Part shown: positions 56,816 through 64,000 of the stretch, in pieces
Layout of the letters: every line of letters begins with the position of its first letter
Numbering within the stretch: position 1 is the stretch's first letter
Source of the DNA: Sva-07 sp963728195
GTDB taxonomy: Bacteria > Actinomycetota > Acidimicrobiia > Acidimicrobiales > Ilumatobacteraceae
DNA: 64,000 bases
Direction: 5' to 3'
Assembly: GCA_963728195.1 (NCBI GenBank)
Contig: CAVSIX010000011.1
Coordinates: 124,001 to 188,000, forward strand
The notes under the pieces: generated by a model
The model's input: the letters and a program-made list of their open reading frames with translations, nothing else
What the model was told of the DNA's origin: nothing
Database searches by the model: none
Program-made: the position numbers and the translations under genes

Positions 56816-57280
56816 GTGACGCCGGCAGTCGTGGCTCTCGAGGAGGCGGGGATCGCGCATACCGTCCACGAGTACGAGCGCGGCGACGATCTCCACGGCT
56901 TCGGCCGTGAGGCCGCCGACGCACTCGGGCTCGACCACGACCAGGTCTTCAAGACCCTCGTGGTCGTCGCCGACGACGAACTGGTCGTGGCGGTCGTGCC
57001 CGTCAGCTGCCAACTCTCGATGAAGCGCGTCGCATCGGCGGTCGGTGCCAAGCGGGCGACGATGTGCGAACCGGCGGCGGCCGAACGCTCGTCCGGCTAC
57101 ATCGTCGGCGGCATCAGCCCGATCGGTCAGCGCAAGCGGTTGCGCACCGTCATCGACGAGACCGCCGGACTGTTCGACACCGTCTACGTCAGCGGCGGCA
57201 AACGCGGGTTGGACATCGGTCTCGCACCGGCCGACCTGATCGCCGTGCTCGACGCCGTCGTCGCACCGATCACCGCATGA
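56816..57280 (+). CDS. ybaK: YbaK/EbsC-type aminoacyl-tRNA deacylase (Cys-tRNA(Pro))
   Basis: About 154 residues. TPAVVALEEAGIAHTVHEYERG, LDHDQVFKTLVVVADDELVVAVVPVSCQLSMKRVASAVGAKRATM and YIVGGISPIGQRKRLRTVIDETA match YbaK, with the Lys of FKTL in the active site. It removes Cys mis-attached to tRNA(Pro). The GTG start lies seven bases after a TACAGT element. Confidence 0.93.
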   Translation: MTPAVVALEEAGIAHTVHEYERGDDLHGFGREAADALGLDHDQVFKTLVVVADDELVVAVVPVSCQLSMKRVASAVGAKRATMCEPAAAERSSGYIVGGISPIGQRKRLRTVIDETAGLFDTVYVSGGKRGLDIGLAPADLIAVLDAVVAPITA

Positions 57281-57311
57281 CGACCACCGTCTGACCGCAG
57301 ACGACGGGGCG

Positions 57312-58235
57312 TCACCTCGCCGGGTGACGCATGAGCGCCTCGATGCGAGCGACGCGCGTCCGCGCCGGCGGATGCGAGGCGGCCAGGCGCGCCCGCCATC
57401 CGATCGGCCGTCGGGCGGTGCCGCTGGCCAGCAGGGCGCGCAGCGCGCTCGCCAACTCGCGTCCGAACCCCATACGCACCGCGCGGCGGTCGGCCTCGAA
57501 TTCCGAGGAGTGCCCCACCAGGTTGGCGAGCGCATCGCTGCCCCGAAGCGCCGCGGTGAAGACCCACGACAGCAGGTGCATCACGACGGCCACGACCGAA
57601 CCGATGGTCGCCACCGCCGGCGACTTGCGCCCGAAGCTCCCCGCAGCTGCATGGCCGACGTTCTCGAGGAAGAAACCGATCCGGGCGAGCAACACCACCG
57701 GCGCGGAGAGCCAGTGCCCGATCGTGATCGCCACCGTGTGCAGGCCGAGGTGGTGGCTCAACTCGTGCGCCAGCACGCCGCGCAGTTGCGCCTGGCTGAG
57801 GTCGTGTACGGCGAAACTCGTCACGAGCACGAGATGACCGCCGCAGGCGAATGCGTTCAGTTCGTCGATCGGCAGCACCCGCACGACGTAGCGGCTGGCG
57901 GGCAGCCCGTTGACCTGCGCGATCTGGGCCCAGAGCGGCTCGATGATCGCCGCCTCGTCGGGCGTCGGCACGCGCGCCCGCAGCAGTGGCGTCAGCACGA
58001 GCACCTGGATCGGCCGCACGAACAGCAGCAGTCCGGCGGCGAGGAAACCGCCCAGCACCCATCCGTACCCGACATCGGTCAGCCAGCCGAACGGCAGCCA
58101 GACGACGAAGAGGGCGAGCAGCGTGAAGGGCAGGATCGCGACCACTGGCATGAACGCCCAGATGGCCCCTCGTTCGACGCTTCGGGCGCCCTGACGTGCT
58201 CGCATCGCGGTGGTCACGATACGCACCGTGAACAA
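57312..58235 (-). CDS. M48-family membrane zinc metalloprotease (HtpX-like)
   Basis: 307 residues. The zinc motif HELSHHLGLH lies in LRGVLAHELSHHLG, and the third ligand Glu in HSSEFEADRRAVRMGFG. Two hydrophobic segments near the N-terminus (about 28-75) and two after the active site anchor it in the membrane. HtpX-like proteases clear misfolded membrane proteins under stress. An in-frame start at MRARQGARS is possible. Convergent with the YbaK gene. Confidence 0.92.
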   Translation of the reverse strand: MFTVRIVTTAMRARQGARSVERGAIWAFMPVVAILPFTLLALFVVWLPFGWLTDVGYGWVLGGFLAAGLLLFVRPIQVLVLTPLLRARVPTPDEAAIIEPLWAQIAQVNGLPASRYVVRVLPIDELNAFACGGHLVLVTSFAVHDLSQAQLRGVLAHELSHHLGLHTVAITIGHWLSAPVVLLARIGFFLENVGHAAAGSFGRKSPAVATIGSVVAVVMHLLSWVFTAALRGSDALANLVGHSSEFEADRRAVRMGFGRELASALRALLASGTARRPIGWRARLAASHPPARTRVARIEALMRHPAR

Positions 58236-58352
58236 CCGTTCGTGCCGGTATGGAGTTGTTCAAGATCCGGTTCGGCTCTCGCTCCGGGAGGACCGGCGGA
58301 TGTACGTTCGGAGTGCACGGGCCGTCTGGAGACGGGCGGCGGGCGATGAGGA

Positions 58353-60089
58353 GTGCGGGTGCAGGAGTCAGTGGTAGTGGCGCACGAGCGTGAGCACCGG
58401 ATGGTGCGAGCGCTGCTCGACGATGCCGCACGTTGTCGGGTCACCGACCGTGAGCGGTCGCGACGGCTCGCACTGGATGCCCGGGTGCTCGCACGCACCC
58501 ATTCCCAGGTCGCACTGGAGGCCGAGGCCCTCTACCACCTGGCGTCGATCGCGCATCAATGCGGGCACTCCGAGTACGCCTTCGCCCTCGCCACCGAGGC
58601 GGTCGAGTTGGCCGGGCCGAACGAGGTCAGCCTCACGCTCGCGTGGTCGCTGCACCTGATCGGCGTCGTCCACTACCAGGCCAGCAACTACTCCGATGCG
58701 CTGGAACACTGCCTGCGGGCGCTCGAGGTGTACCGGGCCACCGAGCACGGCATCGACGAAGGACGCATCCTGCACACCGTGGCGGCGATCTACCAGTCGA
58801 TGGCCGACTACGAGCGAGCCATCGCGAACTACGAGACCGCCCTCGCGGTGAACGAAGCGCTCGGGCGCCCGGATGTCGATGCGATGGTGCTGGGCAACCT
58901 GGCGCGGATCCGTGGCCGTCGCGGCGAGTATCCAGCCGCCATCGAGCTGGGTGGTCGCGCATTGTCGCTCGCACGGAGCGATGCGCCGGACCTCGTCGGC
59001 AGCCTGCTCGCCGATCTCGCCGAGGCCCATGCAGGGGCGGGCGACCTCGTCGCCGCAGGGATCTGCTTCGACGAGGCACGCGCCGGGTGGTCCGCCCGGC
59101 TGGCGTCGGGCGAGCAACTGCCGGTTGCCGAGCAACTCGGTCTGATGGTTTCGGAGGGCCGGGTCGCGTTGCGGACCGGCCGGATCGACGAAGCGATCAC
59201 CTCGCTGCTCGCGGCACTGCATCTCGCCGACTGCGCCGACCACCGCGAACTGGAACTCGAACTCCACGATCTGCTCGCAGTGGCCTGCAAGCAGGCGGGG
59301 CGATTGTCCGAGGCGCTCGAGCACCGCGAACGGCACTTCGCACTGCATCGCGAACTGTTCACCGACGCTGCCGATCTCCGGATGCGCACGCTGCAGGTCG
59401 CCCACGACAACGAGAACGCGCGCCACCTCGGTGAGATCACCCGGTTGACGACCTCCGGTCTCGTCGCCGACTACGCCGCCCACCACGTCGACGTCGACGC
59501 CTACCACCTCGAGGCCTACGAGCGCCTGGCCGCACTGGCGGAACTCCGTGGCGGCAACACCACCCGGCACACCCGCGGTGTCGCCGATCTCGCTGCCGAG
59601 ATCGGTCATGCGATCGGCCGTCAGCCCGAATGGTGCGAACGGCTCCGGCTCGCAGCTCGTCTCCACGACATCGGCAAGGTGGCGATCAACGATCGACTGC
59701 TGCTGAAGACGAGTCCGCTCACGGTGGAGGAGTTCAACGAGATCAAACAGCACACGGTGCTGGGTCGCCGCCTGCTGTCGGGCGTGTCGACCGACCTGTT
59801 CGCACTGGCGGCCGAAGCGGCGTGGTCGCACCACGAATGGTGGGACGGGTCGGGCTACCCCAACGGCCTGTCCGGTGGATCGATCCCGCTGTCGGGGCGG
59901 ATCGTGGCGATCGCGGACGTCTTCGACTCGTTGTCGACCCGTCGGGTGTACAAGCGCGAATGGACCCGCGACGAAGCCATGCGATTCGTGGTGTCGGGGT
60001 CCGGTTCGCAGTTCGATCCCGACCTCGTCGACGCCTTCGTGAAGGTACTCGTCGCTCGCTATCCCGAGCTTCGAGCCGCCGACGCCTGA
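58353..60089 (+). CDS. TPR-repeat protein with C-terminal HD-GYP domain
   Basis: 578 residues. The N-terminal 330 residues are helical TPR-like repeats, e.g. AEALYHLASIAHQCGHSEYAFALATEAVEL and SMADYERAIANYETALAVNEALG. The HD-GYP domain (about 400-570) has TTRHTRGVADLAAEIG, the HD in RLAARLHDIGKVAINDRLL, HTVLGRRLL, SHHEWWDGSGYPNGLSG and IVAIADVFDSLSTRRVYK. HD-GYP enzymes hydrolyse cyclic di-GMP. The GYP is intact. There is no receiver or GGDEF domain, so the TPR half is the likely input. Starts GTG after GAGGAG-like sequence. Confidence 0.92.
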   Translation: MRVQESVVVAHEREHRMVRALLDDAARCRVTDRERSRRLALDARVLARTHSQVALEAEALYHLASIAHQCGHSEYAFALATEAVELAGPNEVSLTLAWSLHLIGVVHYQASNYSDALEHCLRALEVYRATEHGIDEGRILHTVAAIYQSMADYERAIANYETALAVNEALGRPDVDAMVLGNLARIRGRRGEYPAAIELGGRALSLARSDAPDLVGSLLADLAEAHAGAGDLVAAGICFDEARAGWSARLASGEQLPVAEQLGLMVSEGRVALRTGRIDEAITSLLAALHLADCADHRELELELHDLLAVACKQAGRLSEALEHRERHFALHRELFTDAADLRMRTLQVAHDNENARHLGEITRLTTSGLVADYAAHHVDVDAYHLEAYERLAALAELRGGNTTRHTRGVADLAAEIGHAIGRQPEWCERLRLAARLHDIGKVAINDRLLLKTSPLTVEEFNEIKQHTVLGRRLLSGVSTDLFALAAEAAWSHHEWWDGSGYPNGLSGGSIPLSGRIVAIADVFDSLSTRRVYKREWTRDEAMRFVVSGSGSQFDPDLVDAFVKVLVARYPELRAADA

Positions 60090-60113
60090 CGGCGTCTCGG
60101 CGCCGCGTTCGCA

Positions 60114-60740
60114 TCAGCGCAGTGCGTTGACCACCCACGTACGCACGAAGCGGGCCAGGTCGTCGACGTCGATGTCGTCGCCCAGCCGGCCGTTGCGGTA
60201 CGAGTTGGAGAACGACGACACGGTGCCCAGCACGCCGACGGCGACGAGGTCCGACGGTGCGTCGGCGATCGTCCCCGCGCGCTGGCCGTCCTCGACGAGA
60301 CGTCTCACGTCGTCGAGGTAGACGCCGGCGCCCTCGGCGAGCACGTCGGCGACTTCCGGATCGCTGCGCTCGACGTCGAGCAGGGCGAAGTACGCCGCGT
60401 GGTCGGCCATGAAGCGGACACTCGCCTCGGCGCCGTCGGCGATGCGCGTGACCGCATCGGTCGTCGGGTCCATCGCCGTGCCCTGGGCGCGACGCAAGCG
60501 CAACCGCATCGTGCGCACCAGTTCGGCGAACAGGGCACCCTTGGTCGGGAAGTACCAGTAGAAGAGGCCCTTGGCGACGCCGGCCGCTTGGCAGATGTCG
60601 GCGATGCGCGTCGCCGAGTAGCCGCGTGCGGCGAAGAGTTCCCCGGCGGCGTCGAGAAGCTGCTGCTTGCGTTCGAGCCCGTGCTCGGTGTGTTGGCGTT
60701 CGTCTGCAGCGTCGAGATGTTCGGTGCCGGCACTGCTCAC
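60114..60740 (-). CDS. TetR-family transcriptional regulator
   Basis: About 208 residues. The N-terminal HTH (KQQLLDAAGELFAARGYSATRIADICQAAGVAKGLFYWYFPTKGALFAELV) is canonical. The C-terminal helical ligand domain is typical in length. I chose the GTG at 60738-60740: a TTG further upstream lies inside the palindrome 60760-60777, which is the probable operator. It is divergent from the ferredoxin gene, so it may regulate the ferredoxin and hydrolase as well as itself. Confidence 0.92.
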   Translation of the reverse strand: MSSAGTEHLDAADERQHTEHGLERKQQLLDAAGELFAARGYSATRIADICQAAGVAKGLFYWYFPTKGALFAELVRTMRLRLRRAQGTAMDPTTDAVTRIADGAEASVRFMADHAAYFALLDVERSDPEVADVLAEGAGVYLDDVRRLVEDGQRAGTIADAPSDLVAVGVLGTVSSFSNSYRNGRLGDDIDVDDLARFVRTWVVNALR

Positions 60741-60759
60741 GGCGACAGTCCAACCGAAA

Positions 60760-60777
60760 CTTGACCCGCTGGTCAAG
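60760..60777. promoter_or_regulatory. TetR operator candidate
   Basis: Perfect seven-base arms CTTGACC and GGTCAAG around CGCT. A TTGACC -35-like sequence is on both strands, so binding would block promoters for the regulator and the ferredoxin gene. Confidence 0.65.
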
Positions 60778-60810
60778 ACGGCCGGTCGGCCCGGCGCCGC
60801 TGGGCGCCAC

Positions 60811-60816
60811 TACGGT
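60811..60816 (+). promoter_or_regulatory. Leaderless-type -10 element of the ferredoxin gene
   Basis: TACGGT ends eight bases before the ATG at 60825. Confidence 0.45.
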
Positions 60817-60824
60817 GAGCCGAG

Positions 60825-61136
60825 ATGGCCGCCACCCGAGACGAGCGCATCGCCACCCGCACCCGCAACGAGAAGTGGCAGAACGTGCCACTGCGCATCG
60901 AGATGTCCGAGTGCATCAACTGCGATGCGTGCCTGCGCCACTGCCCACCGAATTTCGGTGCGATCTTCAATCACGGCGCCGACGTGATCATCGTGCCCGA
61001 GCTGTGCAGCGGCTGCGACAAGTGCCTCCCGGCCTGCCCGGTCGATTGCATCCATCCCGATCCGGACTGGCAGGCGACACCGGTTCCCGACGACTGGTGG
61101 GACGAGCCGAACGGGCCCGACGACCCGTACCGGTAG
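60825..61136 (+). CDS. Ferredoxin with two [4Fe-4S] sites
   Basis: 103 residues. Two Cys clusters are visible: CINCDACLRHCP and CSGCDKCLPACPVDCI, giving two [4Fe-4S] sites in a bacterial dicluster ferredoxin. The N-terminal extension is basic and the C-terminus is acidic with several Trp (DWWDEPNGPDDP). Partner enzyme unknown. A hydrolase gene follows nine bases later. Confidence 0.92.
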   Translation: MAATRDERIATRTRNEKWQNVPLRIEMSECINCDACLRHCPPNFGAIFNHGADVIIVPELCSGCDKCLPACPVDCIHPDPDWQATPVPDDWWDEPNGPDDPYR

Positions 61137-61139
61137 CTT
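61134..61139 (+). promoter_or_regulatory. Leaderless-type -10 element of the hydrolase gene
   Basis: TAGCTT overlaps the ferredoxin stop and ends six bases before the ATG at 61146. Confidence 0.4.
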
Positions 61140-61145
61140 TCTGGC

Positions 61146-61910
61146 ATGAGCACGCCTGCCGTCCTGCCAGAAGCCGAGCCGCTGTCACACGAGGGATCGA
61201 CTCGCACCGGGGTACTCGTCCTGCACGGTTTCACCGGGAATCCCTCGTCGATGCGCGGCATCGCCGAAGCGATGGTGGCCCTCGGCCACCACGTCGAGAT
61301 GCCCCGCCTGCCCGGCCACGGCACGACGGTCGAGGAGATGGTGACCACCGGGTGGGACGACTGGACCGGTGAGGTTCGTGCCGCACACGGCCGGCTCGCT
61401 GCGCGCACGGATGACATCGTCGTGGTCGGCCTCAGCATGGGAGGGTCGTTGACGCTCTGGTCGGGACTGGAACTCGACCAGATCGCCGGGCTCGTGTGCA
61501 TCAATCCGGCGACCACCCCGCAGGATGCCTCGGTGCTCGACATGCTCCAGGAGATGGTCGACGACGGCACCGAGATCGCCCCGGCGATCGGTGGCGACAT
61601 CGCCGATCCGGACGTGGAGGAGAGTTCCTACGACGGCGCCCCGCTGCGGCCGCTGCTGTCGTTCATGCGCCAGGGACTCACGCCGATGGCCGACCGGTAC
61701 GGCGAGCTGACGATGCCGTTGTTGTTGATCACGTCGCGACAGGACCACGTGGTCGAGCCGGCGAACAGCGAACATCTCGCAGCGAACTACGGCGGCGCCG
61801 TCGAGCACGTCTGGCTGGAGCGTAGCTACCACGTCGCCACCCAGGACTACGACCGCGCCGACATCGAGCGGATGACCGGCGAGTTCGTCGCCCGGGTCAC
61901 GGCGAACTGA
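61146..61910 (+). CDS. Alpha/beta hydrolase (carboxylesterase Est30/monoglyceride-lipase like)
   Basis: 254 residues. The oxyanion region is GVLVLHGFTGNPSSMRGIAEAM, the nucleophile elbow GLSMGGSLTLWSGLEL, the acid in LLLITSRQDHVVEPAN and the His in ERSYHVATQDYDRADIERMT. LPGHGTTVEEM is a typical lid start for Est30-type carboxylesterases, which take short- to medium-chain esters. It lies between ferredoxin and lgt, perhaps in one transcript. Confidence 0.92.
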   Translation: MSTPAVLPEAEPLSHEGSTRTGVLVLHGFTGNPSSMRGIAEAMVALGHHVEMPRLPGHGTTVEEMVTTGWDDWTGEVRAAHGRLAARTDDIVVVGLSMGGSLTLWSGLELDQIAGLVCINPATTPQDASVLDMLQEMVDDGTEIAPAIGGDIADPDVEESSYDGAPLRPLLSFMRQGLTPMADRYGELTMPLLLITSRQDHVVEPANSEHLAANYGGAVEHVWLERSYHVATQDYDRADIERMTGEFVARVTAN

Positions 61911-61921
61911 CGCAGTCACCG

Positions 61922-62863
61922 ATGCTCGCATCGATCCCCAGCCCGTCGTTCAACACGATCGACATCGGACCGCTCAGCTTGAACCTGTACGGGCTGATGA
62001 TCGCGCTCGGCGTCGTCGCTGCGGTGTGGCTGTTCGGCAGGCGGCTCGAGGAGCGCGGGGTCGGCACGCGAGACGATGCCAGCTCGATCGCCATCTGGGC
62101 GGTGCTCGCCGGCGTGATCGGCGCTCGGCTGTACCACGTCGCCACCGACTGGGACCTGTTCGCCGACGACCTCGGTCGGATCCCGCAGATCTGGAGGGGT
62201 GGACTCGGGATTCCCGGCGGTCTCCTCTTCGGTGTCCCCGTCGGGCTGTACTTCGCGAAGAAGCGAGGGATTCCCCTGGCGGTCGCCGCCACCTGTGCGG
62301 CGCCGGCGATTCCCCTCGCACAGGCGATCGGGCGGTGGGGCAACTACTTCAACCAGGAGCTGTACGGCGGCCCCACCGACCTGCCGTGGGGCCTGAAGAT
62401 CGACGCCCAGCACATCGACGCCACGCTGTACGCGGTCGGCACCACGTTCCACCCCACGTTCCTGTACGAGTCGCTGTGGAGTCTCGGCCTGTGCTTCCTG
62501 CTGCTCTGGATCGACCGTCGGTTCCGGCCGGCGCCTGGCCAGCTGTTCGTGATGTACATCATCGGCTACGGCCTCGGTCGCTTCTGGGTGGAGGGGATGC
62601 GGATCGATCCCGCCGACGAGATCGCCGGCTTGCGCTGGAACCAGTGGGTCGCGGTGATGGCCGTCGGCGGTGGAGCGCTGGTGCTCGCATGGATGCGTCG
62701 CCACCCGATCGCCGAGCCGGTGACAGCCGAGCCGGTGACATCCGGGCCGGACACGGCCGGTCCAACGGACGACTCCGTGGTCGCGGTCGACGATGGGACG
62801 ATCGGCGACGATGGACCGATGGACGGCGACGTCGAGCGCTCAGGAGGCGAGACGAGCGCCTGA
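61922..62863 (+). CDS. lgt: Prolipoprotein diacylglyceryl transferase
   Basis: 313 residues with seven membrane segments. The signature GRWGNYFNQELYGGPTDLPWGLKID is present, with the essential Arg and Asn. FHPTFLYESLWSLGLCFLLLWIDRRF and GYGLGRFWVEGMRIDP complete the family pattern. It attaches diacylglycerol to the lipobox Cys, as needed by the LppM-like and rhodanese lipoproteins seen here. The C-terminal 50 residues form a Thr/Val/Asp-rich tail with a PVTAEPVTSGPD repeat. It overlaps the convergent ABC ATPase gene by 24 bases. Confidence 0.95.
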   Translation: MLASIPSPSFNTIDIGPLSLNLYGLMIALGVVAAVWLFGRRLEERGVGTRDDASSIAIWAVLAGVIGARLYHVATDWDLFADDLGRIPQIWRGGLGIPGGLLFGVPVGLYFAKKRGIPLAVAATCAAPAIPLAQAIGRWGNYFNQELYGGPTDLPWGLKIDAQHIDATLYAVGTTFHPTFLYESLWSLGLCFLLLWIDRRFRPAPGQLFVMYIIGYGLGRFWVEGMRIDPADEIAGLRWNQWVAVMAVGGGALVLAWMRRHPIAEPVTAEPVTSGPDTAGPTDDSVVAVDDGTIGDDGPMDGDVERSGGETSA

Positions 62864-63913
62864 CTTCGTGTCGAAGAGGTGGACCTTGGTCGGCCGGGGT
62901 ACCAGGCTCACCTTGTCGCCGCGTTCGAGCGCGCTGAGCCCGTCGGTTCGAGCGACGATCTGCTGGTCCGTGCCGTCGGCGGTGCAGTAGAGGAATGCCT
63001 CCGAGCCGAGTTCCTCGACGAACTCGACCGTGGCGTTCAGGCCTCCGTCGGCGTGGATCTCGAAGTCGTTCGGCCTCACGCCCACCGTGACCGCAGCGGA
63101 CGTCAACGCTTCGAGTTGGTCTGGCGTGAGCGGTACGCGAAGCGACCCGTAGATCGCCTCGGCCCCCGATGTGGTCGACGCCATCAGGTTCATCGCCGGC
63201 GACCCGATGAACCCGGCGACGAACTCGTTGACCGGGTTCGTGAACAACTCGCGCGGAGAGGCGCACTGCTGCAGCCGGCCATCGTTCAGCACCGCCACCC
63301 GGTCACCCATCGTCATCGCCTCGGTCTGGTCGTGGGTGACGTACACGGTCGTGACGCCGAGCTGACGTTGCAGCGCAGCGATCTGGGTTCGGGTCTGCAC
63401 GCGCAGTTTCGCATCGAGGTTCGACAGCGGTTCGTCCATCAGGAACACCTGCGGTTCCCGTACGATCGCCCGCCCCATCGCCACACGCTGACGTTGACCG
63501 CCCGACAGCTTCGCCGGCTTGCGGTCGAGGAATTCCTCGAGGTCCAAGATCCGCGCCGCCTCCTCGACGCGTGAACGCCGTTGCTTCTTCTTCACCTTCT
63601 TGACCTTGAGGTGGAAGCCGATGTTCTCCGCCACCGTCATGTGCGGATAGAGCGCGTAGGACTGGAAGACCATCGCGATGTCGCGGTTCTTCGGCGCCAC
63701 GTCGGTGACGTCGCGGTCGCCGATCATGATGTGCCCGTCGTCGACCGGCTCGAGGCCCGCGAGCATGCGCAGGGTCGTCGACTTGCCGCAACCCGACGGA
63801 CCGACCAGCACGAGGAACTCGCCGTCGCCGATCTGGAGGTCGAGCGCGTCGACTGCCGGTGCGTCGGTGCCCGGATAGGTCCGGCTGGCGTGCTGGAACG
63901 TGACGGTGGCCAA
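62840..63913 (-). CDS. Sugar-type ABC transporter ATP-binding protein (UgpC/MsmK-like)
   Basis: 357 residues. Walker A is GPSGCGKS, the Q-loop MVFQSYALYP, the signature LSGGQRQRVAMGRAI, Walker B QVFLMDEPLSNLDAKL and H-loop VTHDQTEA. The C-terminal TOBE/MalK-type domain (GVRPNDFEIH to VSLVPRPTKVHLFD) marks the carbohydrate or glycerol-3-phosphate uptake ATPases that serve several transporters. The start codon is TTG at 63911-63913, after CAGGAGCACCA. No permease or binding protein lies within the window. Confidence 0.93.
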   Translation of the reverse strand: MATVTFQHASRTYPGTDAPAVDALDLQIGDGEFLVLVGPSGCGKSTTLRMLAGLEPVDDGHIMIGDRDVTDVAPKNRDIAMVFQSYALYPHMTVAENIGFHLKVKKVKKKQRRSRVEEAARILDLEEFLDRKPAKLSGGQRQRVAMGRAIVREPQVFLMDEPLSNLDAKLRVQTRTQIAALQRQLGVTTVYVTHDQTEAMTMGDRVAVLNDGRLQQCASPRELFTNPVNEFVAGFIGSPAMNLMASTTSGAEAIYGSLRVPLTPDQLEALTSAAVTVGVRPNDFEIHADGGLNATVEFVEELGSEAFLYCTADGTDQQIVARTDGLSALERGDKVSLVPRPTKVHLFDTKSGARLAS

Positions 63914-64000
63914 TGGTGCTCCTGAGTCGTGGGACGTCGACGGTCGTGCCGTGGCACCCTCCCATCATGGCCCGTACGCGCCACCCGGCCAGCGTTGCTG

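Noticed and set aside
63967..64000. ATG at 63967 opening a plus-strand frame (MARTRHPASVA) to the window edge.
   Set aside because: Only eleven codons are visible, with no clear upstream signal; could be a new gene start but not supportable.
1..64000. Search for tRNA, rRNA, CRISPR arrays, transposases, integrases and prophage genes.
   Set aside because: No T-loop-like tRNA features, regular spaced repeats or recombinase motifs were found, apart from the DUF222 remnant and the palindromic repeats.

Overview
The window is GC-rich, densely packed bacterial DNA with strongly GC-biased third codon positions. It encodes a WhiB-less but clearly actinobacterial set of proteins: an F420-type LLM oxidoreductase, PPOX-fold proteins, many tandem universal stress proteins (USPs), a decayed DUF222/HNH nuclease and a heliorhodopsin. 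The gene mix best fits the class Acidimicrobiia (for example a marine or freshwater Ilumatobacter relative). That placement is inferred from gene content; there is no rRNA here. Many genes have a TAnnnT element 6-9 bases before the start codon, which suggests frequent leaderless transcription. I see no tRNA, rRNA, CRISPR array, transposase or prophage. The only gene-free stretch over 300 bases (1339-1763) holds the DUF222 pseudogene.

Layout. 1-10.8 kb: the end of an LPxTG-type surface protein, a USP, a NarL-type two-component system divergent from an ABC exporter, a quinate-dehydrogenase-like enzyme, a small secreted protein with an OmpR-type two-component system, and a MarR-MFS pair with a clear operator. 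10.8-20.6 kb: DUF302, an erythromycin-esterase homologue, a phosphoribosyltransferase-hydrolase fusion, mixed metabolic enzymes and an Hsp20. 20.6-34.3 kb: general metabolism (PIG-L deacetylase, SGNH hydrolase, AlkB, VOC, amidase, FAH, carbonic anhydrase) plus heliorhodopsin and SelO. 34.3-40.2 kb: an LppM-like lipoprotein and a sulfur module (persulfide dioxygenase-rhodanese and a rhodanese lipoprotein) flanked by two copies of the same perfect palindrome. 40.2-46.0 kb: a six-gene operon of an AhpD-like protein, an acetyl-CoA-synthetase-type ligase, E1alpha, E1beta, E2 and an acyl carrier protein. 46.2-53.7 kb: a stress island with four USPs, two PPOX proteins, a DosR-like regulator, a DosS-like kinase and a frameshifted beta-CASP RNase. 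53.7-64 kb: SDR, thiolase-DUF35 pair, thioesterase, YbaK, M48 protease, TPR-HD-GYP, TetR, ferredoxin, hydrolase, Lgt and a sugar-type ABC ATPase.

Main idea. A DosR/DevR-like regulator with a near-identical recognition helix (47217-47864) sits with several homologues of the mycobacterial dormancy regulon: Hsp20, USPs, PRTase and erythromycin-esterase domains. About ten intergenic sites share a 14-base core resembling the DosR box (GGGnCCnAnGTCAC). They lie upstream of Hsp20, the PRTase fusion, DUF302, both PPOX genes, two USPs, a Gmad2-domain protein, the ligase-E1-E2-ACP operon and, more weakly, heliorhodopsin. I infer a dormancy or low-energy regulon spread over this window.

A second notable feature is a family of five roughly 52-base intergenic inverted repeats, three of them at boundaries of the amidase-heliorhodopsin-SelO block.
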